From positions 868,001 through 932,000 of the forward strand of contig NZ_CP042325.1 in the NCBI RefSeq assembly GCF_007904105.1: a stretch of 64,000 nucleotides of DNA. Direction: 5' to 3'. Position numbers and translations under genes: made by a program. Shown here in pieces: positions 48,454 through 57,608 of the stretch (position 1 is its first letter; every line of letters begins with the position of its first letter). The notes beneath the pieces were generated by a model that saw nothing but the letters and a program-made list of their open reading frames with translations, searched no databases and had not been told where the DNA came from. This stretch comes from Corynebacterium sp. sy039. Lineage in GTDB: Bacteria > Actinomycetota > Actinomycetes > Mycobacteriales > Mycobacteriaceae.

Positions 48454-48612
48454 TTTAATCCACCCTACCCCATATTAGGTTAGAGCAATTGTTCGATATT
48501 TTTAGAGAAGTGAACTAATGCTTACACGCCATTCGTCTACTTACTATTTATGCAGGTCATAGAGTTGCAGGTTATTCCATGTCAATTTTGGTAGAACACA
48601 GCAGGTTCTCAG

Positions 48613-48900
48613 TGGTGCGCATTTGCGTATTTATGTGTAGTTAGTATGTATTTAGGATTCTTTGCTTGGTACCGCGGGTTAGCTATTGGTCCTATGCCAC
48701 AGATAAGTCAGATTCAATTAGCTCAGCCGGTATTGAGCATACTCTGGTCTGCACTTTTTCTTTCGGAGCGTATTACTTTCCGAAGCGTCTGTGCGGCAAT
48801 AATTATTATTTCTTGTTCCTTGATAGCGATACGCAGCAAGAATCGTGATTTTGTGCAGGCAGATGTGATTGTGGAGCAAGAAGGCGAACGGGAAAACTAG
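48613..48900 (+). pseudogene. EamA/DMT-family transporter, 3' part
   Basis: C-terminal 95 residues of the gene split by the transposon: WCAFAYLCVVSMYLGFFAWYRGLAIGPM, then the last helices LAQPVLSILWSALFLSERIT and SVCAAIIIISCSLIAI. An internal ATG at 48646 could start only a fragment, with no ribosome-binding site. Confidence 0.88.
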
Positions 48901-49589
48901 CTACCGGCAGTACCTGCGGTCGCAGCTTGGGTGGCTACCATCGCCCCTACTTGTCTCTGTAATGCTTTTACTGCATTGTAAGCAAGACGGGCGCTGGGGT
49001 TATGTTCGTGGGCTTGTTTTTGGACGGTGCTTATACGCTTTTTCACTTCTCTTTTAGTTAACCCGGTTTCTATTTCACGGAATAGAATATGTTCAGCACC
49101 AATTGCTGCAATCAGGCTCAGGATTGTTTCTTGCGCAGGGTTGGGTTGTCCGCAACGTAGCACTGTTAAAAGTTCTGAATGTAGCTGTGCTTTTCGGCTT
49201 GGGTTGGTGATGGGGTAGGTGCGCCGTGTGATCCCTAGGAAAGATTTTTCTTTGATGGTCACAATTCTTTGTTTTGCTAGTTCTTTACCGATGCAATACT
49301 CAGGTTTTTTCAATAATGCTCGTAGAACACGGGGTAATCTTTTCCCGTCGAGGGCGCGAACTTTGTCTAGTGCTTCGTCAAGCATCTCGTGACCGGTGGG
49401 AGAGTTGCTTGTAATTACTAATTTCTTCTCGTCGGTAGAGGTTGTTATTTTTCCGAAAGTGGTAAGGTCTGCCAGCAAACCACCAGCGAGCGCATAGGGG
49501 ATTGCTTTGTTAATTGTTGATGGTTTTCCCTGGTCTGTGTACAGCAAGAGAAGAATATCTGTAGAAACGATGCGCCTGTTATCTCCCAT
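48897..49589 (-). CDS. GPP34 (GOLPH3-like) family protein
   Basis: 230 residues. It matches the actinobacterial GPP34 family: an N-terminal strand-helix STDILLLLYTDQGKPS, ALAGGLLADLTTFGKI, then DALDKVRALDGKRLPRVLRALLKKP-like helices and LSLIAAIGAEHILF. Related eukaryotic GOLPH3 binds phosphatidylinositol-4-phosphate; the bacterial role is unknown, often near development or membrane genes. The tail (AMVATQAATAGTAGS) is low complexity. Its end overlaps the EamA stop by 4 bp, convergent. Confidence 0.85.
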   Translation of the reverse strand: MGDNRRIVSTDILLLLYTDQGKPSTINKAIPYALAGGLLADLTTFGKITTSTDEKKLVITSNSPTGHEMLDEALDKVRALDGKRLPRVLRALLKKPEYCIGKELAKQRIVTIKEKSFLGITRRTYPITNPSRKAQLHSELLTVLRCGQPNPAQETILSLIAAIGAEHILFREIETGLTKREVKKRISTVQKQAHEHNPSARLAYNAVKALQRQVGAMVATQAATAGTAGS

Positions 49590-49764
49590 ATCGCTAAGGA
49601 TAACAAAAAGAATCTAGTGTAACGCTGTAACAGTTATGGTTGCCCTGTGGATGACGTGATAATCATTGCGGTGTCATAAAATTTTCTCTACGGTGGATAG
49701 GCGTAGCCATTGAATCACATAGGTTTGTGATACGCATGAACCTTAATTTGAGGAGGTGGTATCA

Positions 49765-49839
49765 ATGACTACAAATTCAAGGATTGCTCATCGGGGGATT
49801 TTTGCAGCTTGTGCTGTTTCAACAATGATCGGGAAATGA
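49765..49839 (+). CDS. Possible small peptide gene (24 residues)
   Basis: ATG 49765 is preceded by a very strong Shine-Dalgarno (GAGGAGGTGG, 49750-49759) at good spacing. It encodes a short peptide MTTNSRIAHRG followed by a hydrophobic stretch with one Cys (FAACAVSTMIGK), ending at TGA 49837. The next gene begins 13 bp later, so it may be a leader peptide, a small membrane or signal peptide, or a peptide partner of the next protein. Support is the ribosome-binding site alone. Confidence 0.35.
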   Translation: MTTNSRIAHRGIFAACAVSTMIGK

Positions 49840-49852
49840 TTGGGTGAGATCC

Positions 49853-50158
49853 ATGGATAAAATAAAAATTATTAGTGCTAGTCTTGCTGGTCTTGTTCTA
49901 AGCTTTTTGGCGGTACAAGGTGGCATATTGTTTTCTGTAAGCGGAATTATTCCTCATTCTTTCTTGGCTTTAGTTGGATCTGTAGTAGCCGCGGGTAGTC
50001 TTGTCCTTTTTGCATCGGTCTATGGTTGGCGAACATCTAACAGTTTGATTGCTAAGAATACGTGGATGAGTTTTGCGGTTGTTTTCTCTATTGGTTTTAT
50101 AGTGTCCACTATTTTCTTTTATGCAATTCTTAGTGGGTTACCTCAAGATCTAGGCTAA
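49853..50158 (+). CDS. Small three-helix membrane protein
   Basis: 101 residues from ATG 49853 (an in-frame GTG lies 9 bp upstream). Three hydrophobic segments at about 7-30, 33-57 and 70-95, with little soluble sequence. No family recognised. Together with the short peptide before it this forms a small two-gene unit. Confidence 0.45.
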   Translation: MDKIKIISASLAGLVLSFLAVQGGILFSVSGIIPHSFLALVGSVVAAGSLVLFASVYGWRTSNSLIAKNTWMSFAVVFSIGFIVSTIFFYAILSGLPQDLG

Positions 50159-50252
50159 ACAGCCAGGTGCAGTTTTAAGAAGATTGTGCTGCTATTCTGG
50201 TTAACAGTTCCCACAGCCGCCTCTCTTGGAAGCGTCCCGCTGTAGTGGCCCT

Positions 50253-50327
50253 GATAAGCCTTGAGGACCGTCTGGTTTCTGGGGCTTATCCCTTGAAAAG
50301 TGGCGGGGGGGGGGTAGTCGGTAGCAT
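50253..50327 (+). promoter_or_regulatory. Promoter of the MFS gene with a ten-G tract in its spacer
   Basis: TTGAAA (50293-50298) and TAGCAT (50322-50327) are separated by 23 nt that include ten consecutive G (50305-50314). A normal 17-18 nt spacing would need five or six fewer G. TAGCAT is 7 nt before the ATG at 50335, so the transcript would be leaderless. An 8-bp inverted repeat GATAAGCC / GGCTTATC (50253-50260 and 50283-50290) lies just upstream of the -35 element. Confidence 0.55.
50305..50314 (+). repeat. Homopolymeric tract of ten G
   Basis: Ten G after GTGGC, immediately upstream of the MFS exporter start. A candidate slippage tract that would alter promoter spacing, or the frame of an upstream GTG (50245) extension. 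Confidence 0.85.
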
Positions 50328-50334
50328 AAGAGCA

Positions 50335-51534
50335 ATGAACATCTCACAGTCGTCAAGTAAGGCGCAGGAGCAGCCGAATAGCCGAACCTGGATACTGTTG
50401 CTGATTGTGATGGTTCCGCAGCTTGGTCTTACGCTGGTTAATCCGTCGAATATGGCGATTGCTGCGGATCTGTCCACTGGCTTGTCGCAGGTGGAGGCCA
50501 CGCTCACGGTGTACATGGTGGGCTATGCGGTGAGTATGTTTGTGTCTGGCACGTTAGCTGATCGGTTCGACGCCACCCGTCTCCAAGCCGCAGGTTTGCT
50601 TCTCTTTGCCGTCGGGTGTGTGGTCGCAGCTCTCGCCCCGACGGTCCTTGTGCTCGCCGTCGGGCGTTTTCTCCAGGCACTTGGTGGTACGTCGGCGACG
50701 GTGCTGACCCGTATTATTGTGCAGCGTCGTTACCCAGCGAGTGCCCGGGTGGGCGTGTTGACGTCGATGTCGATGGTTATTTCCCTCACGCCGTCTTTAT
50801 CCCCGCTGGCTGGTGGGTTATTGTCTGAGATTATGCCGTGGCGGGTATTGTTTGTGCTTCTTGCGGTTTTTGCGGTGTGTTTAATTCCGATGATTATGCT
50901 GCTTCTTGGGGCAGCTGCCCCGGAGCGTCCGGTGTTGCCGTCGCCAAAGCAATTTATGGGTGCGCTGGCTAATGCGTTGGGTAATAAAAAATTCTTGTGG
51001 AATGCTGCGGCAATTAGTTTGGTATGGATGACGTATTTTGGTTTCATCAATTCTTCTACGACGATTTTGCAGGGGCTATTGGGGCAGTCGGAAATCCGTT
51101 ATGGGGTATTCATGGCTATTCCTGCTATTGGGTATCTTGCGGGTAGTTTATTGGTGAAAAAAGCGCGGGATATTGTGGCTGTATTGCGCGTTGTTATGGT
51201 GATTGGGGCGCTCGGGATTGGTGCTGCGTTTCTTGGTGCCTGGGGTGGGGTCGTGAATAATCCGGGTGTGCTTGTGGGGATTATGGCGGTTGTGTTTCTT
51301 GGCGTGGGGGCGACTATTCCGTTTACCCAGGCGAATCTTTTGGAATTGGATGTGGCATACCCTGGTGTGGCTGCGGGATTGTTTTTCTTTCTGCAGATGG
51401 CCTCCGGCGCGGCGTATGGAACGGTGGTTCGTGCCCTTGAGCTGGGCACGGTGGCGTCCTTTGTGATGGTGCTGATGGTTCCACAGATTATTGTCACGGC
51501 AATGGTGCTGGGTGCTAGACGACGCCAGGCGTGA
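50335..51534 (+). CDS. MFS drug exporter (Bcr/CflA or DHA1-like)
   Basis: 399 residues from ATG 50335, twelve hydrophobic segments. The N-terminus LGLTLVNPSNMAIAADLSTGLSQVEATLTVYMVGYAVSM, the loop GTLADRFDA and the helix ALGGTSATVLTRIIVQRRY are typical of Bcr/CflA-like 12-TMS proton antiporters. An in-frame GTG at 50245 would add 30 residues translated through the G-tract; I reject it in favour of the ATG with a -10 hexamer 7 nt before it. The gene is GC-richer than its surroundings, which suggests separate acquisition. Confidence 0.85.
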   Translation: MNISQSSSKAQEQPNSRTWILLLIVMVPQLGLTLVNPSNMAIAADLSTGLSQVEATLTVYMVGYAVSMFVSGTLADRFDATRLQAAGLLLFAVGCVVAALAPTVLVLAVGRFLQALGGTSATVLTRIIVQRRYPASARVGVLTSMSMVISLTPSLSPLAGGLLSEIMPWRVLFVLLAVFAVCLIPMIMLLLGAAAPERPVLPSPKQFMGALANALGNKKFLWNAAAISLVWMTYFGFINSSTTILQGLLGQSEIRYGVFMAIPAIGYLAGSLLVKKARDIVAVLRVVMVIGALGIGAAFLGAWGGVVNNPGVLVGIMAVVFLGVGATIPFTQANLLELDVAYPGVAAGLFFFLQMASGAAYGTVVRALELGTVASFVMVLMVPQIIVTAMVLGARRRQA

Positions 51535-51610
51535 GCGCTCAGTAGCCGTCAATGTGGATGACGAACACAGCTTGGTTGTTTATAGCGGGTTGGTCTAAGA
51601 CAAATGGATT

Positions 51611-53350
51611 TTATTTATCATATTCATCGTAGAGCTTGAATAGATGTTCAACTATATATTGTTCTCGGATTGTGGCATCTAGTTTTTGTGGAATGTTAAG
51701 ACCATAGGCTTTTTCTACTGCTAGGTCTAGTTCTTTGTGAGCATTCATGAGTTCTGGGTAAAGGAAATCATTATCTGGGTCATACATATCAGCTAGGGTT
51801 GCGCCGTTGTATAGACCGCGTGCGTCAAGAATTTTTTGCGCGAGTGATGCGATTTTCTTTTCGGTTTTCTCGTCTGTTTCTGGCCAGATGAAATTATTGT
51901 AAACAACGCCTCCGGAGTAGCGATAATCATTTTTCAAGCGGCCGCATATTTGTCTTATCCATGAATTATGCAGAGAAGAAAGTAATATCCCTAAGTGGTA
52001 CAATGTGGCATCAGCGATTAAAAGAGAAGAATCAGAACAGAGAGTATGTGGAGAAACAAAATCCATAGGTATATATTTTCGACGTGTAGCTGATACCCTT
52101 GGGATGATAATTGAGTCTCCGTTCGGCATATTCTCCACATGGAAACGGGTTGGTTTATCAGCAATTTTCTGAGTTGGTGTGCTAGTGCTTGCTAGACGAT
52201 AATCGCGTACTGCTCGAACTCGTTCGAGAGCTAAAGGCATATTCTTAAAATCTGCTGGTGTTGCTTCACCTAGCCACAGTACCCAGCGCTCTATTCCTTG
52301 AATTAACTCTCGAGCGCCCATCCATTGGTGGAAAAATTTTTCTGCATAGGGTTCTTGAGCTAAAAACTCAGCTTTTTCTTCTGAAGTGAAAAGATAATGA
52401 CCACCATCTATCGGTTTGTTACCAATTCCTATTTTGGGGACATCGCAGAGCGGTTTCTTCCTATCCCACACAAAAATCATGGGTGCGTCAGCGAGGTAAG
52501 CATTGAGCTGTGTGGGATATTTAAGTTCAGGTTCCGAGTCTGGAGTGGGGTAATGGAACAGCTGTACTGTGTCATTGTGTTTAGAGAATCCTACGATGAC
52601 GCAGAAGACGTGTGCTTGTTCAGTGGCTTCATTTGTCCAACGGAATGTGTTGTGAGCGAAGTTGATTCTAAAACCTAACTCAAAAATTGGGCTCCAGATA
52701 TTAGCTACTTGCTCGCCTTGAACAATGGAATTGGTGGATACGAAAGCAGTGCGTACAGGGTAGTCTTGCATGAAATTAGCTGCTTGGATATACCATCCAG
52801 CTACATAATCAATGTTTCCCACATTTTTCGTCCCTTTGGGGAAAATATCTTTGATTTCTTGCTTTTGCTCCTTTGTCTGGTTTCGAGCACCAAGGAAGGG
52901 AGGGTTTCCGATAATGTAATCACAGATGGCGGGATCAATGAAAGTTGACCAGTCGGTTGTTAGTGCATTGGCATGATGGATATGTGCAGAATCGCGCAAA
53001 GGTAAATCTTCAATATTTCGAGTGATGATAATTTCTGCTTCTATATTCGCTTGAAGTTGAGCGATCCACAATGCAGTGGAAGCAACAGAAACAGCAAAGT
53101 CATTAATTTCTATGCCATAAAATTGATCCAGAGATACTTTGAGAGGAGTCGCGTCTACGTCGTCAAAGCTTAGAGATATTTGATTATTATCTAAGACTGA
53201 GAGGATTTTATTTTCGAGTCGTCGTAAGCAGATATAAGTTTCTGTCAAGAAGTTTCCTGAACCGCACGCAGGGTCGGATAAGTTGGCATGATGGATACAT
53301 AAGGGGCAACCTATACTGCCATGAAAAGTGGTTGGAACTTCAAAGATTTC
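51611..53350 (-). pseudogene. Truncated MmeI-like class I DNA methyltransferase (5' part missing)
   Basis: The open frame runs from 53350 to 51611 and has no proper start. It begins just before motif I, DPACGSGNFLTETYICLRRLE, and contains the catalytic motif IV NPPF in CDYIIGNPPFLGARNQ and a full C-terminal target-recognition region. Family proteins are much longer, with about 300 or more residues before motif I. Here TAA at 53353..53351 stops the frame and no N-terminal part is found upstream. A TTG at 53248 would cut off the AdoMet motif. It is thus a remnant of a large methyltransferase or type IIL restriction-methylation protein. Confidence 0.82.
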
Positions 53351-53669
53351 TTAGGTTTGGAGTTGTGCTGAACAAAAAGCTAGTGCCGCGAACTTGCACC
53401 CTCTAATGCTGGAATCGTAGAGGCCTGGTGCCGTTTGGGTGAATGAACCACTCCTGATTTCACGCGCAATTATCGAACTTGAATTCTCGACTTGCGTTCA
53501 TGCACAAAGAGTGATAATCTGTTTAATTTGATAATGGAATTTCCTCTTGCTTTAATTGTTACTACCGAAGAATTAAAGCTTTTTCACGGTGGTTCGAGCT
53601 CCACGATTCTTGATAATAATCAAGCAACTAGGTGTAATGAGACGTTACTACTAAATAGGAAGAAAGATT
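53351..53669. other. 319-bp gap between two methyltransferase genes
   Basis: No gene supported. Sequence downstream of the missing methyltransferase 5' end is unrelated to it and contains no clear transposon end. The last 20 bp hold the ribosome-binding site AGGAAGAAAG for the next gene. Confidence 0.5.
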
Positions 53670-55964
53670 TTGACTGCTCCACATCTACTGACGATTGCTC
53701 GTATATACCAGGCAACTTTGAAATCGCCAAGCTTGGATGAAGCGTTTCAAAGCTGGCTCAAAGATGTTGAAAACGTGCGAGGATCTCTCGAACGCAAGAA
53801 AAAAATGTCTCAATCTCAGCTCGAATGTTTACTGCCAGGGGAGAGTATTACAGATGTAAATAGATTCGTTTTTTCTATTGAGTCTTACATGTGCCTACAT
53901 GCATTAGAAGTGATCGAAAATGTTGATAATCGTATCACCTTTTCAGGTGAAGTCGAGTCGATAATTATTCACGCGAGGAATAAGAGGAAGCTTTTTCTTT
54001 CTGCTTGTCCAGAAAGCTTGCAAGAAATATCATTAATGGCTAAAGAATTCTACAATTCAAGAGAGCGAAGCTTCAGAAGTCCTATATTTGATGAATTTCA
54101 AGAAATGCGGATGTCTTTGCTTCCACGAGAAATAAGACATTCAATTGGGGCGTTTTACACCCCTATTTGGCTTGCAAATCATGTATTGAAAGAGTCTGGT
54201 TATGACTGCCATAATGAAGACTTTTGGAAAAAAACGTTATTAGATCCCAGTGCAGGATCCGGTGTTTTTCTGATGGCTGCAGCAGATCAATTACGTTATG
54301 CAGTCCAAGAACAAATAATCACTGAAAAAATAGCAGTAGATACCATCCTTCAATGTTTCTTTGCAATTGAAGTAGAGCTTGTACCTTGTATGCAAATTAT
54401 CGCAAACATATGTCTTGCACTTGAAGTTTTCATAAGGAAAACAAGTAATAAATTAATATGCCTGAATAATAACGTGATTAATGCAGATGCATTAGGAAAG
54501 ATTGAATCAATTCAACCCGTAGATATGGTAGTAGGAAATCCTCCTTGGGTTAACTGGGAGTACATGCCCGATCAATTTCGAAAAAAACATGCAAACCGAT
54601 GGATTGAACTGGGTATTTTTGAAAGAGAAGGAAAGCAGCTAGCTTTTTCAAAAGAGGATATTTCCGCCCTCTTTGTTGCGCATTCAGTAGATAGATATTT
54701 GAAACCTCAAGGATTGCTTTCGTTTATTGTTCCAGAATCGCTTCTGAAATCAACGAAGAATCACTCTGGATTCCGAAAGTTTTCAGTTGGAATTTTCCCA
54801 CAGCCTTACAGAATTGATTTAGTAGAAGATTTTGTTGATGTAAAACCTTTTGAAGGGGTGGCAAATAGGACAATCGTTATATATGGATCAAATGGTAAAG
54901 AAACCGAGTATCCCCTTCCATATCGAATCTGGAAGAAAATAAGCCATAAATCTCGCAGTTGTATCTCTAACGATTATCCAATTGATGGCGTCAGAAAAGA
55001 CCTGATGGCACAGCCCTCAAACATTCAGGATCTAACTTCTGCATGGTCGACTGGTACACGCGAACAGCTGAATATATTCCGTCAACTCGAAGGTACTAAT
55101 TCCTATCGAGGTCGAACAGGTCTATTTACCGGTGGAGCCAATGCCGTGTTCCATCTGTCTGCCAAATCTCCAGCGGTAGCGAACTCAATCCATGTTGAAA
55201 ACATTACAGAGCGAGCTAAACGGACAGCTCCTCAAATCACCGCTGAATTGGAAACTGAGTTCATTTACCCTTTTCTACGTGGACGAGACTTAAGGCAATG
55301 GTCTTCAGAGGTTGAAGTATTGACCTTGCTTCCACATACTACACTTACAAGGATGCAACCAGTATCTGAAGAAACAATGCATAATGTAGCACCAAAAACC
55401 TTAAAATATCTGAATAGTTTTCGCGGTGTCCTTGATGAACGGCGTGGTTTTTCATCTTGGGAGAAACCATTTTTGGAAATTGGTTTCTATGCATGCCAGC
55501 GAGTGGGTGACTACACATTTAGTGATTGGAAGGTTAGTTGGAAATATATTTCGAAAAATTTTACTACTGATATTATAGGACCTGTTAGTGTTTTTGGATT
55601 AGACACTAAGCCTGTCATTCCTAATGAGAAAATTATGTTTGTTTCTTGCGAGTCCAAGGATGAGGCTTTTTACCTTGGAGGGATATTTGCAAGTGCGCTT
55701 ATTCGAACACAAGTCGAAAGTCGAATGGTATCTACGCAAGTATCTCCGGGAATAATCGCTGGCTTAAACATCCCTCTTTTTGATAAAACAAATACATTGC
55801 ATTTAACAATTTCAGATTTATGTTCAGCAGCTTATGACTACGCTAATCACGGCATTTATCCTTCCGAGCTTCTAATGGAACTTGAAGTTGAAGTAGGAAA
55901 ACTTTGGAATATACCGGAAACTGTAGCTTTAGACATCAATTCGGGTAATCAACTAAATCTATGA
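53670..55964 (+). CDS. N6-adenine DNA methyltransferase (Eco57I/TaqI-like, type II)
   Basis: 764 residues from TTG 53670 after AGGAAGAAAG. An N-terminal helical region (about 1-160) precedes the Rossmann domain: REIRHSIGAFYTPIWLANHV (motif X region), LLDPSAGSGVFLMAAADQL (motif I), VDMVVGNPPWVNWEYMP (motif IV NPPW) and YLKPQGLLSFIVPESLL. The C-terminal third is the target-recognition domain, ending at about 764. The gene is AT-rich, unlike the core genome. It is a methylase without an obvious nuclease domain; the likely partner is the restriction-endonuclease-like gene at 57849-59060, from which it is now separated by an insertion sequence. Confidence 0.85.
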   Translation: MTAPHLLTIARIYQATLKSPSLDEAFQSWLKDVENVRGSLERKKKMSQSQLECLLPGESITDVNRFVFSIESYMCLHALEVIENVDNRITFSGEVESIIIHARNKRKLFLSACPESLQEISLMAKEFYNSRERSFRSPIFDEFQEMRMSLLPREIRHSIGAFYTPIWLANHVLKESGYDCHNEDFWKKTLLDPSAGSGVFLMAAADQLRYAVQEQIITEKIAVDTILQCFFAIEVELVPCMQIIANICLALEVFIRKTSNKLICLNNNVINADALGKIESIQPVDMVVGNPPWVNWEYMPDQFRKKHANRWIELGIFEREGKQLAFSKEDISALFVAHSVDRYLKPQGLLSFIVPESLLKSTKNHSGFRKFSVGIFPQPYRIDLVEDFVDVKPFEGVANRTIVIYGSNGKETEYPLPYRIWKKISHKSRSCISNDYPIDGVRKDLMAQPSNIQDLTSAWSTGTREQLNIFRQLEGTNSYRGRTGLFTGGANAVFHLSAKSPAVANSIHVENITERAKRTAPQITAELETEFIYPFLRGRDLRQWSSEVEVLTLLPHTTLTRMQPVSEETMHNVAPKTLKYLNSFRGVLDERRGFSSWEKPFLEIGFYACQRVGDYTFSDWKVSWKYISKNFTTDIIGPVSVFGLDTKPVIPNEKIMFVSCESKDEAFYLGGIFASALIRTQVESRMVSTQVSPGIIAGLNIPLFDKTNTLHLTISDLCSAAYDYANHGIYPSELLMELEVEVGKLWNIPETVALDINSGNQLNL

Positions 55965-56013
55965 ATTTTATTGTAAGCTCTAAATCTATACTCATGAAGG
56001 GGTGCTCATAAGG

Positions 56014-57423
56014 TGCTGTGTTCTACCAAAATTGACATAGACTAACAATAAACCCCCTCACCTGCACGAACAGTGATTGAACGAGAAACAATTACCGCAA
56101 CTGCCCAAGAGTTGCCGAAACCTAATAATATGATTGGTGCTAAAAGGAGGGCATTAAACCCCAACGGTGGGTTGGCGCAGGCACTGTATTGATACTCAAT
56201 GCTTTAGGCATTCCCTTTTTTCGCATACCTATGATTGCTTCTATAACGTTGTGTAGTTACCACGTATCACAACCATTTATCCCAGCAAGGATTCCTGCAC
56301 ATTAACCAGCTTTGTTTATGGCGTTTTACGTGCTACATCATGCCTGTAATGGTTCGTCGTGTTAGATCATCCATTGGTGGGATATGCTCACTATTCATAG
56401 AGCAACGATGAACTGTGTATGTGGATTGGCGTAGAATATCCAGCGTTTCACGTTCTGTGTTGTTGTCGATCCATTCCATCCATGATAGATAGCGGTGTAG
56501 GTTCTTGGAGGCGACACTGCTAAAACGCCTCATAAACCGTTTGGTTTTAGAGTGCAGTGCGTTGATTGGCGCAAGTTTGCCGCGGTCATCTTTAGAATGA
56601 TAAGCCCTGTGGGTAGCACCAAGTTCTTCTAGCGCTGAAACATAGCCTGAACCTTTGTCCGTGATAACAGTGCAACCAGACGTAACAATGTCACCAAGGG
56701 CTAGGCGGGCGGTATTTTAGAAATACTACTGTATCCAGCAATTTGATGGAAAATACTTCCCGTAGATGTCACGCCCATAACCACACAAACCAACAACCTT
56801 GACTGACTTTTCCCCTTCCTTAACCCGCCGCGCTTTTTAGCTTTAACACCATCAGGCACAGCTGCCCCCTTATAGTTAATAGGGAAAAACGTTTCATCGA
56901 TATAAGCTAAGTTTCCCCTGTTCACCGTAACTTTTTTAGCATTTTTCTCAACCAGCTCAAGAACACGGTGCCGCATAAAGAAAGCAGTGGCAACAGCAAC
57001 CCCGCAGCGTTCGGCACTACGACGAACACTTACACCGTCGATAAAACATTCAGCGAACTTCCTCCATGTCTCTAAAGACAGTTTGGAGGTTTTGAGAACT
57101 TTGTTTGTGGAGTGTCCAAAGGTGCGCTGGCACCCTTTACACAAATAGCGTTGCCCGCCCTTTGATGTGCCTTTGCGCACAACGGAATCACACTCGCAGC
57201 GTGGACATTGTGACAGAATCTCACCATACTCTGGCTCGTGAAACAACTGCTCCAGCTGTTCAATCAAGTGTTGTCGTTCTTCTGGTGTGACTGTGGAAAT
57301 TATCTCTTTGACTTGGTTAATGATGTCTGTGGTTGTCATGTCTTAAATTGTAAAAACCTCCCCCGACATGAAGAACGGGGTGTTCGTTGTTATGTTCGAT
57401 GTCAATTTTGGTAGAACACAGCA
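56014..57423 (-). mobile_element. IS1595/ISXO2-like insertion sequence (copy 2)
   Basis: 1,410 bp with inverted repeats TGCTGTGTTCTACCAAAATT at both ends and the 9-bp duplication CTCATAAGG at 56005-56013 and 57424-57432. The transposase gene lies on the minus strand (57339 to 56333) and has one frameshift. The 319 bp after it (56014-56332) are not transposase. On the minus strand part of them reads like a decayed membrane protein (a stretch with ILLGFGNSWAVAVIVSRSI), perhaps old cargo. Confidence 0.9.
56333..57339 (-). pseudogene. IS1595-family transposase, one frameshift
   Basis: Same protein as in copy 1: zinc ribbon CPRCECDSVVRKG, then YIDETFFPINYKGAAVPDGVKAKKRGG and GVTSTGSIFHQIAGYSS. 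Near 56717 the codons read SISK-IPPA-stop, where copy 1 has SISKDTARLALGD; restoring one G after AAA brings the frame back to the conserved C-terminus (MRRFSSVASKNLHRYLSWMEW...MDDLTRRTITGMM). Inactive as it stands. Confidence 0.88.
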
Positions 57424-57432
57424 CTCATAAGG

Positions 57433-57608
57433 GGGAGCGCAGGCTTGGAGAGGCAGGGGTTGTGCTTTCTTCTGAGGGTATGATGGTTAATGCTTACAAC
57501 AATACGTTGGCCGAAAATGTCAACTGCCCGAATAAGAATGAGCTCACTTATGGTAGTAGCTGGGGGTTTGTTGTAGAGATCCCTAAGTTTGAATTGGAGA
57601 GTAAATAA
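57433..57608 (+). pseudogene. Remnant ORF cut by the insertion sequence
   Basis: A frame of about 58 codons (GERRLGEAGVVLSSEG...FVVEIPKFELESK) ends at 57608. Rejoining both sides of the insertion sequence does not give a start codon in this frame, because TGA lies just upstream at about 55994. It is therefore a fragment of an older gene, perhaps a secreted protein end; identity unknown. Confidence 0.3.

Larger units (their letters stand above)
44916..48603 (+). mobile_element. IS1595/ISXO2-like transposon with two-gene cargo (copy 1)
   Basis: 3,688 bp bounded by inverted repeats GGCTGTGTTCTACCAAAATT (left) and the complement of AATTTTGGTAGAACACAGCA (right), with the 9-bp target duplication GGTTCTCAG at 44907-44915 and 48604-48612. 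Inside are a transposase gene broken by two frameshifts, then an EcoRI-type adenine methyltransferase and a DUF262-HNH protein in the same direction, then a terminator. The ends are the same as those of copy 2 (56014-57423) and of the MITE at 62291. The element interrupts the EamA transporter gene. Confidence 0.9.

Noticed and set aside
49716..49735. GlxR (CRP-like) binding site at ATCACATAGGTTTGTGAT
   Set aside because: The half sites are in the opposite order to the TGTGA-N6-TCACA consensus, and the repeat is imperfect.
53492..53740. 82-residue plus-strand ORF before the methylase
   Set aside because: It overlaps the methylase start in another frame and has no ribosome-binding site or family match.
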